DNA from: a virus | Reading direction: 5' to 3' (one strand) | DNA: 38,245 bases | Virus record (IMG/VR): IMGVR_UViG_3300035670_007423 | Location: 1 to 38,245 of that record | Shown here: positions 1-7,510 of the stretch, in pieces | How the letters are laid out: each line of letters opens with the position of its first letter | Position numbering within the stretch: the first letter of the stretch is position 1 | Notes under the pieces: generated by a model | What the model saw: the letters and a program-made list of their open reading frames with translations, nothing else | What the model was told of the DNA's origin: nothing | Databases searched by the model: none | Made by a program: the position numbers and the translations under genes

Positions 1-631
1 GCGCATACCAGGTATTCTTATTCACCATCACCTTTCCGCCTCCTAGCCACGTTTTGAGGGCAATTTCGACACCTTCCTGGGTGAACGGGCCATAATTCAC
101 ATCATCCAGTGGTCCGATACGTTCCCAGTGCTCCCGATGGAGGAGATAGAATGACCCCTGGATGACCATGGTCTCGTCTACCATGACGTGCGACCGCTTT
201 CTCCCCCTGCTTCTCCACGTCGCACCGCCGATCTTGTCGGGGCTGTCGATGACCAGGCGCTCATAGTCGATAGGATCCGTGTCGCGTTCGTATATCTCCC
301 ACTTTACCGGGTCCAGTTGGAAGCGACGCGGGACCGATACCCAGTCCTTCTCCATTGGGGCAAGCATGACTTCATCCCATCCATCAGCGAGCATACAGTG
401 GTCGTCGAGCTTCATGAGCCATTCACCGGAGGCGAGGGACATGCCCTTGTTCACGTTCCCCCGAAGCCCCAGCCGCTCCTCATTTTTCACCACCCGTACC
501 CCGGGAAGGTCGATATCCACCGCATCAGCCATGACAATGACTTCCGGCTTCGTGCGGCTCTTTTCGAGCACGTCGGCAACGGTGCGAGCAAGTGCCGGGT
601 CGTTCACTGATGGGATGATGACGGAGAGCAT
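1..631 (-). CDS. Family 2 glycosyltransferase (C-terminal part outside window)
   Basis: The frame is open from an ATG at 631 to the left edge, giving the first 210 residues of a GT-A glycosyltransferase. It starts MLSVIIPS, the usual first beta strand of family 2 enzymes, and has the metal-binding motif Asp76-Asp77-His78 inside KLDDHCM. Later segments (LDPVKWE, DYERL, DETM-x4-GS, KTWLGGGKVMVNKNTW) match the neighbour at 1256-2032 almost block by block, so the two are paralogues. The start lies 1 base after the stop of the upstream gene at 633. Role inferred: transfer of a sugar from a nucleotide donor to a virion protein, DNA base or host surface glycan; acceptor unknown. It is the last gene of the late operon visible here. 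Confidence 0.85.
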   Translation of the reverse strand, partial: MLSVIIPSVNDPALARTVADVLEKSRTKPEVIVMADAVDIDLPGVRVVKNEERLGLRGNVNKGMSLASGEWLMKLDDHCMLADGWDEVMLAPMEKDWVSVPRRFQLDPVKWEIYERDTDPIDYERLVIDSPDKIGGATWRSRGRKRSHVMVDETMVIQGSFYLLHREHWERIGPLDDVNYGPFTQEGVEIALKTWLGGGKVMVNKNTWYA

Positions 632-632
632 A

Positions 633-1268
633 TCACTTGAAGTGAGCGACTAACTCATCGGCCTTTCCCCAATAGGGGATGTCGTATGCCTTGATTGGAC
701 TCATGCGCTTCGTGCGATGCTTTGCTGTTACGTCGAGGCCAAAGGCATGATGAAGTTGGATGCTCGGGATGCCAGCGTAGAGATGGAGGACGGAACTCCT
801 GCGGTCGTAGCCGATCTCCCCTTTGTCGGAGTTCGGGTCTTGGGCGAATCGCTCTTCGAGGATGTCGATGATCATATCCCGCTCGGCGATGAGCGTGGCG
901 TTCGTGATGCGTATCTTATGGTAGTACGTTGGCTTTCCCCAGGTGAGGAGACACCACTTGCTCATGTCGTACCCGATCATCCCTGGAGGGGGACGGAGTT
1001 GAAAATGCTCTTTGGAATAGAGCGTATCGTCCTCTGCCATGGCGATATACTTTGTCTTTGCCTCCTTCGCTCCTCGGAGGATCTGTTTATAGAAATTGGT
1101 TATTCCATACGATTCTTGAATGAGGTTCTTCCCCCAGGAAAGTGGGTGACGGGAGATGGTGATGATTTCCGCGTCCCCTACCGCATTGATGAGAACGGAA
1201 CGGTGGTAATCAGCCCACGTTGGCGGGACGAGTTGTGGAGTGAGGAATAGGACAGTCAAATCTTCCAT
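633..1268 (-). CDS. GT-A type glycosyltransferase-like protein
   Basis: A 211-residue protein lying between two family 2 glycosyltransferases. The segment KYIAMAEDDTLY puts an acidic Glu79-Asp80-Asp81 cluster at the end of a beta strand, which is the expected place of a DxD metal and nucleotide-sugar site. The rest (LLTWGKPTYYHKI, SIQLHHAFGL) is not one I recognise, and it is not a close paralogue of its two neighbours. An ATG at 1268 is chosen over an upstream start at 1304 because the latter lies deep in the upstream gene; even so it overlaps that gene by 13 bases. Inference: part of a three-enzyme sugar-modifying cassette. A conserved phage protein with a degenerate GT fold and no activity cannot be excluded. 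Confidence 0.75.
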   Translation of the reverse strand: MEDLTVLFLTPQLVPPTWADYHRSVLINAVGDAEIITISRHPLSWGKNLIQESYGITNFYKQILRGAKEAKTKYIAMAEDDTLYSKEHFQLRPPPGMIGYDMSKWCLLTWGKPTYYHKIRITNATLIAERDMIIDILEERFAQDPNSDKGEIGYDRRSSVLHLYAGIPSIQLHHAFGLDVTAKHRTKRMSPIKAYDIPYWGKADELVAHFK

Positions 1269-2032
1269 AGCGGTCTGATCTCCTTCTCGTAATAGTCTCC
1301 CCACGTTTGGAGCGCATAGGCGTATCCTTCGTCGTTCCGTGCCGGAGTCTCCGGTGTGCCCTGATTATGCGTTCTGGGGAAAGAGACATGCTTGTGGGCA
1401 AACCACGTCTCCTTGTTCACCATGAGCCGCCCCCCGGCCTTCCAGGTCTTGAACACCATTTCGTGCGAGTCTTGAATGAGCGGGCCATAGTGCTCCGAGT
1501 CGAGTTCCCCGATCACCTTCTCCCACCACGCCTTCGGCATGACCCAGCAGGAGCCCTGCATGGCCATCGTTTCATCTTGGAGGAGATGAGAGCGCTCCCG
1601 TTCCCGCTCCCGCCAGTGGCGACCCTCAAACTTCTTCCCGTCATTGACCATGAGTCGCTCATAGTCCCAGTGGGGAAGATCCATGCGCTCCCACTTCACG
1701 GGGTCGAGGAAGTATCGCCGGGCGGTATAGATGGTGTCCGGCTCACAGACTTTCGTCATGGCCACATCAAACCCCGGATCGAACATACAATGCTCGTCCG
1801 TTCTCATGATATATTCCCCTCTTGCCAGTTTCACGCCAGAGTTGATCGCATTGCGCATCCCGGCGTTCTTCCCCAAATGAAGCACCCGGACCCGTTTATC
1901 GTTCGGGACCGGAGCCCAATACCCATCCATGACCACGATCACCTCAAACTCCCCCTGGAAGTTTTGCAGTATCGAAAATATGGTTTTTTGGAGATATGGG
2001 TCTTTGTAGGATGGGATGATGACCGAGAGCAT
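1256..2032 (-). CDS. Family 2 glycosyltransferase
   Basis: A 258-residue GT-A enzyme. MLSVIIPSYKDP opens the Rossmann-like nucleotide-binding half, EVIVVMDG is the second strand, and MRTDEHCM (Asp79-Glu80-His81) takes the DxD position. C-terminal motifs QDSHEMVFKTWKAGG and WFAHKH resemble the acceptor half of polypeptide or cell-wall glycosyltransferases. There are no membrane segments, so it is cytoplasmic. It starts 1 base after the stop of the small virion gene at 2034, which suggests it is expressed late with structural genes. It is a clear paralogue of the partial gene at the left edge: same N-terminus, same LDPVKWE and DETM blocks. Likely target: a virion protein or a host surface polymer; the sequence does not decide. 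Confidence 0.88.
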   Translation of the reverse strand: MLSVIIPSYKDPYLQKTIFSILQNFQGEFEVIVVMDGYWAPVPNDKRVRVLHLGKNAGMRNAINSGVKLARGEYIMRTDEHCMFDPGFDVAMTKVCEPDTIYTARRYFLDPVKWERMDLPHWDYERLMVNDGKKFEGRHWRERERERSHLLQDETMAMQGSCWVMPKAWWEKVIGELDSEHYGPLIQDSHEMVFKTWKAGGRLMVNKETWFAHKHVSFPRTHNQGTPETPARNDEGYAYALQTWGDYYEKEIRPLWKI

Positions 2033-2033
2033 A

Positions 2034-2300
2034 TCAAGAGATATCGACCCAGAGTTGGTGGAGACACGGATCTGTGGGGGCAGTCGCAGAGACGACGATC
2101 AACACTGGTTGCCAGCATCCGCTGGAGTTCTTGACCTGGATCACGCCGCTACTATCCCGGAAGCCATATCCGCTATCCCCGGCAGCCGCACCGAAGTTCA
2201 AATGCTTGTTCGTTCCACGAATGAGCACGTCCGCCCCTTGCGGATCAGTGGGGCTAATGACCCCATTCTCGCTATCCCATACTTCATCGGTCCGTGCCAT
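2034..2300 (-). CDS. Small virion-like protein
   Basis: An 88-residue protein rich in Gly, Ser, Asp and Asn, with short predicted beta strands (HLNFGAAAGDSGYGFRDSSG, ending LHQLWVDIS). This composition and the phrase about a local 'G..GYGFRDSSGVIQVKN' strand-turn pattern are typical of small fibre or head-surface proteins of phages, but I know no named family for it. It sits between the coiled-coil protein at 2309 (8 bases apart) and the glycosyltransferases. No Shine-Dalgarno sequence precedes the ATG. Inference: minor structural protein, possibly the glycosylation substrate of the genes that follow. Confidence 0.65.
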   Translation of the reverse strand: MARTDEVWDSENGVISPTDPQGADVLIRGTNKHLNFGAAAGDSGYGFRDSSGVIQVKNSSGCWQPVLIVVSATAPTDPCLHQLWVDIS

Positions 2301-2308
2301 ACGCTACG

Positions 2309-3151
2309 CTACCAAGGAATCCCGGCTAATTGGTATTTCTCCTTGAGGAATCGTTCCCGATCATTGAGGGTCTGCTCTCGCTCCACGATCCGGATCCGAA
2401 GTGCCGTGAGATTGCGCAATTCCTCCTCTTCCTTCTCCTTCCCGGCAATCGCATCGGCCATGGCCTTTTTCTCTTCCGCGATCTTCTTGGGGATCTCTGC
2501 CAGCTCCCCCTTCAGGGTAGCGACCTGCTTCTTGATCTCCTCACGCTCTCCCCTGGCTCTCTCGACTTCGGCCCATCGCTCTTTGATCTCTCCGTCACGC
2601 TGCTCTAACGCTTTTCGCGCCTCCGCTTCCTTCACATTGAGATCGATGATCTTCTCTTCTTTGACCTCCACCTCATGCTTCTTCGAAAGGATCGACGCTG
2701 CGATCTTCTTTTCCTCGTTATAGAGCACCGCGATCCTGCTTTTCCCGGCCTCCACAGCAGACTCATTCTCCCGGGACAGCGCCTCCACGGTCTTTTGGAG
2801 CTCCTGGACCGACTGTTCAAGGGCCTTTCTCCTCCCTTCGTACTCTGCGACGACCCGCTTCCCGTCATCCTGGGCAGCAAGGACTTGTCGTTCGAGCCCA
2901 AGAAGGATCGACTCGGTACCGGAAACCTGGCTCCGGATATCCGAAAGCTTCTTTTTCTCCTCCTCCTGCGTTGTGCTGATCGTCTTGACGCTCTCGGTAA
3001 TGGAAGAGAGGTCGCTGCTTGCCTTCTTTGCCCGCTCGATCGCCTCCTCCTCCGAGATCCGCTCCCGGTTGATGCTCGCCATGATCGCTTCGCGCTCCGC
3101 ACGGAGCTTCGCAATGGCTTCTTTCTCCTGCTTGATCGCGTCTGATTCCAT
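2309..3151 (-). CDS. Long coiled-coil protein, probable virion component
   Basis: A 280-residue protein that is almost entirely charged heptad repeats (Glu, Lys, Arg, Ala) from residue 1 to about 265, followed by a short non-coiled end LAGIPW. There is no signal peptide or membrane segment. Such proteins occur in phages as fibre shafts, scaffold-like assembly factors or tape-like rulers. Position downstream of the capsid and beta-helix genes, and upstream of a small virion-like gene, favours an assembly or surface-fibre role. It could in principle be a short tape measure, but it lacks hydrophobic segments. Function not established. Confidence 0.7.
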   Translation of the reverse strand: MESDAIKQEKEAIAKLRAEREAIMASINRERISEEEAIERAKKASSDLSSITESVKTISTTQEEEKKKLSDIRSQVSGTESILLGLERQVLAAQDDGKRVVAEYEGRRKALEQSVQELQKTVEALSRENESAVEAGKSRIAVLYNEEKKIAASILSKKHEVEVKEEKIIDLNVKEAEARKALEQRDGEIKERWAEVERARGEREEIKKQVATLKGELAEIPKKIAEEKKAMADAIAGKEKEEEELRNLTALRIRIVEREQTLNDRERFLKEKYQLAGIPW

Positions 3152-3163
3152 GGTGATGGTGGT

Positions 3164-3796
3164 TTAGTCGTCGGTATATGCCGCCACCCGTGCCCCGAGC
3201 TTTCCCGCGGACCACGCTGTGATAACGACGTTGATCCACCGAAGTCCGTTCACATTCGCCTCGAGGATGCGGTTATCATCTGCCCCGGCGAGGGCGATCC
3301 CGGTGTCTCCGTCGATCGCCGATCCATCTTGAAGGTCCTTCATTTCGATGTAATCCCAGCGATTCGTGGCAGACTGCGCCGCGTTGAAGTTCGGCATCGT
3401 CTCCTGATTCGATCCCTGGAGTTTCCACGTCATATTCGCTGTTCCGGTCGCATTGAAGGTGAGCTCCACGTGCCGGAACCCAACGACCATCTGCACACGG
3501 CCCTTGAGCGTGATCGTATGCGTTCCCGTCCCTGCATCCGTGACATCCACGAATGTCGGGGCTCCCTTCTGCGTCCGGAGCTGGATCGTATTGACCCCAA
3601 GCACATGGACGTAGTAATTCGTCGATGCGGAAAGTCCCGCCGGGAGCGTGGTATCGCTTGAAACCCAAACGAGATCGTCCTCGGAGTATCCGTGCCCGGT
3701 GACGGTGAGGATATCCGTGGCTGCTGTTGCGGTGAACGCGGAGGAGAGGAGCCCCACCCCATCGTAGATCGCGATCTCCGGTAATCTGTTCATCAT
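3164..3796 (-). CDS. Beta-rich structural protein with Ig-like N-terminal region
   Basis: A 210-residue protein. Residues about 18-95 have the pattern seen in many virion proteins and fibres: ILTVTGHGYSEDDLVWVSS, then LPAGLSASTNYYVHVL, then DAGTGTHTITL. Residues about 100-205 form a second beta-rich region ending with a hydrophobic strand (LRWINVVITAW). It starts with two adjacent ATG codons (3796 and 3793) and has no Shine-Dalgarno sequence. A strong hairpin lies just upstream (3826-3870), separating it from the beta-helix gene. Inference: head decoration, head fibre or adaptor protein. The family is not named here because the match is only to general architecture. Confidence 0.7.
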   Translation of the reverse strand: MMNRLPEIAIYDGVGLLSSAFTATAATDILTVTGHGYSEDDLVWVSSDTTLPAGLSASTNYYVHVLGVNTIQLRTQKGAPTFVDVTDAGTGTHTITLKGRVQMVVGFRHVELTFNATGTANMTWKLQGSNQETMPNFNAAQSATNRWDYIEMKDLQDGSAIDGDTGIALAGADDNRILEANVNGLRWINVVITAWSAGKLGARVAAYTDD

Positions 3797-3825
3797 GTTA
3801 TGGTGTAAATGTGTAAGAGGTTCCC

Positions 3826-3870
3826 GGGCTCATCCCGCCCCGACGGTCGAGGTTCGAGGCGGGTGAGCCC
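3826..3870 (-). other. Strong intergenic hairpin
   Basis: The arms at 3826-3839 and 3858-3870 pair over 13 bases with a single bulged base, around an 18-base loop. It lies between the stop of the beta-helix gene (3885) and the start of the 210-residue gene (3796). No T-run follows on either strand, so a standard Rho-independent terminator is unlikely; an RNA-stabilising or processing hairpin that sets different mRNA levels for the two genes is a better guess. Confidence 0.6.
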
Positions 3871-3884
3871 ACAAACGCGAGAGA

Positions 3885-4805
3885 CTATTCTGCGTCGGCT
3901 GCGGGCATGACCATGCCGTTCAATGCTGCCTCTTCGACGACACGGTTCTCGAAGAAGTCCATTCCAGTACCAGCGACGACGTTCGATGCGATCGTCGTAT
4001 GGCGACCTGAAATGTGATTGAAAGACATCACTCCGGTGGTATTCCCGGTCGTGAACGTGACGACTGCGGTTGCCGCCTTCGTGTTCTTGAGCACGTTCGA
4101 TCGGATAAACGCAAGCGTTGCGGTCGCTTCGTCCATGAGCGCTGCCGTGGAGAAGGTCCCCATGACGACGTTATCGCGGATCACCACACGGTTCGCCGCT
4201 CCTTCGAGCGAAAGCCACGATACGCAATCGACTACAGTGTTGTACGCGACACACTGTTCGACACAGGCATCGTGCCCATTCGCCGTGATCGTGATGATAT
4301 CCGTCTTGTTCTTTGCGGTCTGCGACCCGATCGAGTAGAGCTTTCGAAGCGTCACTCCTGCCGCGTCGATGTTCACATCTGCGGTCTGGTTGTCCGTCTC
4401 CGGAGCAGGGAACTGGATGTTCTCAATGAGGACATGCGCTCCCGTGACGTTGATCGCGTCGATCGTTCCGTTCCCGGTGATCGAGGGGCGAAGCAAGCCA
4501 TTCCCGAGGCCGATGATCTGCACGCCCGCCTTCGAAACGGTAATCGCTGCCGTGACCGTCTCCGTATAGCCGGGTAGGACGAACACGGTATCCCCACGGG
4601 AGGCGACACAGGCGGCGAGCGCCGTGGCCATCGTGGTGTAGACCGTGCGCGTTCCGTCCGGGTACGTCGGGAAGAGCGCTTCGACTTCTGCCTTGTACGT
4701 TGCCGATGCCGAGAGGACGAAGAATACTCGCCCTCCGATGATGGTCCGGTTCGCGACTGCCGAGGCAAGCTGCGCACCGATCCCACTGTTGATATTCGGA
4801 TACAT
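3885..4805 (-). CDS. Right-handed beta-helix virion protein
   Basis: A 306-residue protein. Residues about 55-110 (ALAACVASRGDTVFVLPGYTETV, then AGVQIIGLGNG) carry the typical start of a pectate-lyase-like parallel beta-helix, and the remainder is made of short repeated rungs such as VLIENIQF, GVTLRKLYSIG, RVVIRDNVVMG and TLAFIRSNVL. I see no obvious catalytic triad of polysaccharide lyases. Related beta-helix proteins next to the capsid gene are common in phages and may be head-surface or receptor-contact proteins. It follows the major capsid gene after 76 bases. No Shine-Dalgarno sequence near the ATG. Enzyme activity on host polysaccharide is possible but unproven. Confidence 0.8.
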   Translation of the reverse strand: MYPNINSGIGAQLASAVANRTIIGGRVFFVLSASATYKAEVEALFPTYPDGTRTVYTTMATALAACVASRGDTVFVLPGYTETVTAAITVSKAGVQIIGLGNGLLRPSITGNGTIDAINVTGAHVLIENIQFPAPETDNQTADVNIDAAGVTLRKLYSIGSQTAKNKTDIITITANGHDACVEQCVAYNTVVDCVSWLSLEGAANRVVIRDNVVMGTFSTAALMDEATATLAFIRSNVLKNTKAATAVVTFTTGNTTGVMSFNHISGRHTTIASNVVAGTGMDFFENRVVEEAALNGMVMPAADAE

Positions 4806-4881
4806 GAGAGTGAGTTAGGGTTGCGAGTCCACCTCCGACCTAGAGCGGCATAGCCGTCTCATAACTCGTTCCCCGTGCTAA

Positions 4882-5922
4882 TTAGGACGTCGGGCAGGAC
4901 ATTCCGAGGCCACGGCCAGTGACGGCGCGGATCCCGCGGTAGTCACGTGCATGGAACTCCCAGGTGTCAGTATCACCGTTCTTGGTGTTCCCTTCCTCCG
5001 GCGAGCGGAGATGCGGGCGCTGCCAATAGCGGATGTATGCTTGCCATCGGTTGCCACCTGCGCCACCCGTCGCGACCATACCCCACCAGTTGATCTTGGT
5101 GGAATCAGCGACACCGGCTGCGGTCGTCGCGAGGTACGGAAGGACAACGAGCTTGTAGGTGTCTCCGGCAAAGACATTCTTCACTCCGGAGTTGTTCTGC
5201 GTCGTATCCGAAGAAGATTCGAGCGTCTGGCGGATCAAGTCAATGACGACCTGGTTATCCGCGCAGAAGATCGTATCGAACTTCATCATGCGCTTCTGTC
5301 CGAAGTTGGAGAGGATGTTCTGCGAGAGCATCACCTTCATCGCCTGGATCGCTCCCTTCGAAGGCAGCGGATCACCGGAAAGGCGATTCGAGTAGGTGAG
5401 CGCCGAGTGCTTGAGCGTATGCGCTGCGTAGACGAGCGGATTGCTGTCTCCGACCGTCACCGTGATCACTTCGCCGTCCATGTTCGTGTACGTCGAGGAC
5501 GTCGCGAACGTAAGGATGTGCGTAAGATCGAGCTCGATGCGCTCCGGGCCGTAGTTCGCGAGGCCAGTGAAGGCATTGCGAACCTCTCGGTACTTGTTGT
5601 GGATGCGATCCTCTTCGGTGACGACGACCTTTTTGCCGAAGCGAAGCGGGGTCATCGTGACCTGATATCCGAGCGCCATCCGAGCCGCGGTCGTACCCTG
5701 TCCTTCCGACTTGCGGCTGGAGAAGGTATCGACATCGAACTCGTTGTAGATCTCGATATTGGGGCTCGGGATCGGAGCGTCCTCTTCGATGAAGAGCTGG
5801 CGCGCCGCCGGGGTCACACGGTCCATCATCGGAATGAACGAGCGCGAAAGCGCGTCGTAGAGTTCCGGGTACGTGACGGTGTTGAGCAGTACCCCTTGGT
5901 TTCCTGGTGTAGGGACATTCAT
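4882..5922 (-). CDS. Major capsid protein, HK97-like fold
   Basis: A 346-residue protein in the position expected of the major capsid gene: after portal, scaffold and a decoration-sized gene. Recognisable features are the N-terminal helix region (LYDALSRSFIPMMDRVTP), a loop with IPSPNIEIYNEFDVDTF resembling an E-loop strand, the long spine helix region (ERIELDLTHILTFA) and the late segment KFDTIFCADNQVVIDLI followed by YKLVVLPYL, which is a common P- to A-domain pattern in HK97-like capsids. There is no detectable N-terminal delta domain, which fits the presence of a separate scaffold gene (9474-10070). The ATG at 5922 has no Shine-Dalgarno sequence, surprising for what must be the most abundant protein; a leaderless-like or host-specific mode of initiation is implied. 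Confidence 0.85.
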   Translation of the reverse strand: MNVPTPGNQGVLLNTVTYPELYDALSRSFIPMMDRVTPAARQLFIEEDAPIPSPNIEIYNEFDVDTFSSRKSEGQGTTAARMALGYQVTMTPLRFGKKVVVTEEDRIHNKYREVRNAFTGLANYGPERIELDLTHILTFATSSTYTNMDGEVITVTVGDSNPLVYAAHTLKHSALTYSNRLSGDPLPSKGAIQAMKVMLSQNILSNFGQKRMMKFDTIFCADNQVVIDLIRQTLESSSDTTQNNSGVKNVFAGDTYKLVVLPYLATTAAGVADSTKINWWGMVATGGAGGNRWQAYIRYWQRPHLRSPEEGNTKNGDTDTWEFHARDYRGIRAVTGRGLGMSCPTS

Positions 5923-5942
5923 GGTAGGTAGGGATTACTGGA

Positions 5943-6380
5943 TTAGTCAGCGTTCACCGATGCTGCAACACCGGACTTCTTCGAGAGCGAGAAGATCACT
6001 GTGTTCGCGTCAATGTACTGTTCGACCTTGATCACTTCGAGGGAGTTGGCTCCACCGTTGATCGTATCTGCATCTGTGATATCGACAAATTCTCCGTTCA
6101 TCACTTCCGTGCACGAGTGCGCCTCACCGGAAGCGAGGAAGCGGGTATCACCGCTCGTCGGGACGAGGACAGGGACAAGGGTATTCGATGCGTAGTCGTC
6201 ATCCGCCGACGTGATCGTGCGGAGGAGCAGACCAATGATTTCCGTCGAGGTCGCGGTCGCTGGGGTGACGAGGCCATCCGCCGAGAACGACGCAAACGTA
6301 TTTGCGGTCATAGCGGTCGATGCCTTCTTCTTCTTCCATTCGATCGAGTATCCTCCACGGAGGTACTGGATTTGGGACAT
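5943..6380 (-). CDS. Probable head decoration protein
   Basis: A 145-residue beta-rich protein with Thr, Ala and Gly content (FASFSADGLVTPATATSTEIIGLLLRTI, then LVPVLVPTSGDTRFLASGE). Size, composition and position immediately before the major capsid gene (20 bases apart) fit a capsid-cementing or decoration protein. N-terminal YLRGGYSIEWKKKKAS is positively charged, as often seen where the arm meets the capsid. It is the first gene after the promoter proposed at 6518-6546, with a leader of about 130 bases. The family is not recognised with certainty. Confidence 0.7.
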   Translation of the reverse strand: MSQIQYLRGGYSIEWKKKKASTAMTANTFASFSADGLVTPATATSTEIIGLLLRTITSADDDYASNTLVPVLVPTSGDTRFLASGEAHSCTEVMNGEFVDITDADTINGGANSLEVIKVEQYIDANTVIFSLSKKSGVAASVNAD

Positions 6381-6511
6381 GATAGTAAATTACTAGAAAC
6401 AAAACAGGGCGACCACGCTGGGTCGTCCTTCGCGATTTGATCCGGTGCCGCTACACCGATTTGAAGGGTCCGATTTGATCCGGGGTCGGGACCCCGATAG
6501 GTTGTACGAAC
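6381..6511 (-). promoter_or_regulatory. Repeat-rich leader before the capsid genes
   Basis: This untranslated stretch holds an exact 13-base direct repeat, CGATTTGATCCGG, at 6433-6445 and 6471-6483, a third partial copy (CGATTTGA at 6457-6464), and a compact hairpin CGGGGTCGGGACCCCG at 6481-6496. It would form the 5' untranslated region of the capsid mRNA. The repeats could be protein binding sites for translational or transcriptional control. No open frame of interest and no Shine-Dalgarno sequence at the 6380 start. Confidence 0.45.
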
Positions 6512-6517
6512 GTCATC

Positions 6518-6546
6518 ATTATCCTCCCGCGCCGTCAAACATGCAA
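6518..6546 (-). promoter_or_regulatory. Proposed promoter of the capsid operon
   Basis: On the minus strand -35 TTGCAT (6541-6546), a 17-base spacer and -10 GATAAT (6518-6523). A DnaA-box sequence TTATCCACA (6558-6566) lies 11 bases upstream of the -35. The same arrangement is found at 7407-7435, 16767-16795 and 21492-21520, which raises confidence that these are real. Confidence 0.55.
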
Positions 6547-6557
6547 ATTGCGGGGAC

Positions 6558-6566
6558 TGTGGATAA
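6558..6566 (-). promoter_or_regulatory. DnaA-box sequence upstream of capsid promoter
   Basis: Reads TTATCCACA on the minus strand, identical to the consensus DnaA box. The wider 16 bases CTGTGGATAACGGATC (6557-6572, plus strand) recur exactly at 16813-16828 and with two changes at 21527-21542. It could be bound by host DnaA or by a phage regulator with similar specificity. Confidence 0.5.
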
Positions 6567-6570
6567 CGGA

Positions 6571-7050
6571 TCAGAGATCCCGGATCCTCTCCAAAGAAGG
6601 GAAGAAGTGGTCCGATTCCTGCGCTCTCCCATAGAAAAGATAATCCGGTTTCTCGCGTTTCGATTCCTCGAACGTCGGATATTCCTCGTTGTACACTCCT
6701 GCGAGGTTGCTCTCCCGGGGTCCCCATTCGAGCGATATCTCCTTGTCGCGATGCAATGCCTTGCAATGAAACATCAAGCCATGGAGATCCTTTCGGACGC
6801 TCGCTTTGCGCGGCCTTCCTCCCTTCACCCAGCTGATCGCCACATAGGAGTCAGAAACGATGATATCGCCCTTTGCTGCAATCTCGAGAGCACGATACAG
6901 CCCAAGAAGCTCGCCCTCATTATTCGTAAAGCCCGGACGCTTGTAGCACTTCCGTTCAACGACCGTCCCGTTCTCATCCATGATCGTATACCCTCCTCCC
7001 TGTGAGCTCGGATTTGCAACGAGCGTGAAACCATCTGTGAAGTAAAGCAT
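6571..7050 (-). CDS. RNase H-like protein
   Basis: A 159-residue protein of RNase HI-like fold. FTDG gives the first catalytic Asp (Asp6), TNNEGELLGL the catalytic Glu on the first helix (Glu45 or Glu47), and IIVSDSYVAI the third acidic residue (Asp67). The fourth site, usually Asn-x2-Ala-Asp, here reads ESNLAGVYNEE: Gly replaces Asp and the nearest acids are Glu122-Glu123. Expected activity is cleavage of RNA in RNA-DNA hybrids, useful in primer or R-loop removal, though its place among head genes is odd. A 545-base non-coding region lies upstream, so it is likely to be expressed from its own promoter. A similar short RNase H-like family is, from memory, widespread in CPR bacteria, suggesting host origin. 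Confidence 0.8.
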   Translation of the reverse strand: MLYFTDGFTLVANPSSQGGGYTIMDENGTVVERKCYKRPGFTNNEGELLGLYRALEIAAKGDIIVSDSYVAISWVKGGRPRKASVRKDLHGLMFHCKALHRDKEISLEWGPRESNLAGVYNEEYPTFEESKREKPDYLFYGRAQESDHFFPSLERIRDL

Positions 7051-7400
7051 TTTTTTGCGCGTCGTTTGATAACCCTATTGAGCCATATTTTATCTATATA
7101 TTCTCTCTTTGATTAGTTCTTAGAGATCTCATCCTTTGAATCAATCGAAACTGGACGGGAAGAGGAGGAAGATTTGCCTCTTCAAGCGCCCCCCTACCCC
7201 CATACACATTCCGTTTTGCGTCAAAAATGACGTGCAAAACGATGCTTTTGGTGGGTAGGATGGCGGCGAGGACTCCGAAACTGGCGCGGTTGTCGTCGGT
7301 GAGTCTGCCAGGGCATATCCGCTTTCAAGCGGAGCCGCCCTCAGGCCGCTTGTACTGCTTTGTTTATAGACAGCCAGTACATCTAACCCCCACTGTCTTG
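7051..7400 (-). other. Long structured leader with no gene
   Basis: About 350 bases between the promoter at 7407-7435 and the RNase H gene. I see no supported coding frame on either strand. In the minus-strand RNA there are many hairpins: a six-base stem at 7352-7357 with 7375-7380; segment CCGCTT (7327-7332) that can pair either with AAGCGG at 7346-7351 or with AAGCGG at 7319-7324; a 12-base stem with one bulge and loop of four bases at 7212-7241; and GAAGAGG with CCTCTTC around 7160-7180. The last 60 bases before the start are AT-rich. It looks like a cis-acting regulatory RNA or a small RNA gene. Confidence 0.5.
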
Positions 7401-7406
7401 CCTTTG

Positions 7407-7435
7407 ATGATACGCTCACGAAACAAAAACGGCAA
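7407..7435 (-). promoter_or_regulatory. Proposed promoter of the RNase H leader
   Basis: Minus-strand -35 TTGCCG (7430-7435), 17-base spacer and -10 TATCAT (7407-7412). DnaA-box copies sit upstream at 7455-7463 and 7465-7473. Divergent from the plus-strand promoter proposed at 7478-7505, with the boxes between them. Confidence 0.5.
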
Positions 7436-7454
7436 ATGCGCGAAAAGGCAATTA

Positions 7455-7473
7455 TGTGGATAACTGTGGATAT
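7455..7473 (-). promoter_or_regulatory. Tandem DnaA-box sequences
   Basis: TTATCCACA (7455-7463) and ATATCCACA (7465-7473) on the minus strand, starting ten bases apart, thus on the same face of the helix. They sit between two divergent promoters. Confidence 0.5.
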
Positions 7474-7477
7474 CCAT

Positions 7478-7505
7478 TTGTTTACAAAAGAAAATATGGT
7501 ATTAT
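7478..7505 (+). promoter_or_regulatory. Proposed plus-strand promoter of a small RNA
   Basis: -10 TATTAT (7500-7505) with a weak -35 TTGTTT (7478-7483) at a 16-base spacing, in an AT-rich stretch. Transcription would start near 7511 and run into two hairpins at 7532-7594. Confidence 0.4.
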
Positions 7506-7510
7506 CAAAC

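Noticed and set aside
3826-3870. tRNA-like sequence GGTTCGAGG next to paired arms
   Set aside because: No acceptor, D-arm or anticodon arm of proper length; only a simple hairpin.
4951-5931. Plus-strand open frame of 326 residues
   Set aside because: Antisense to the capsid gene; Arg-rich composition typical of a shadow frame.
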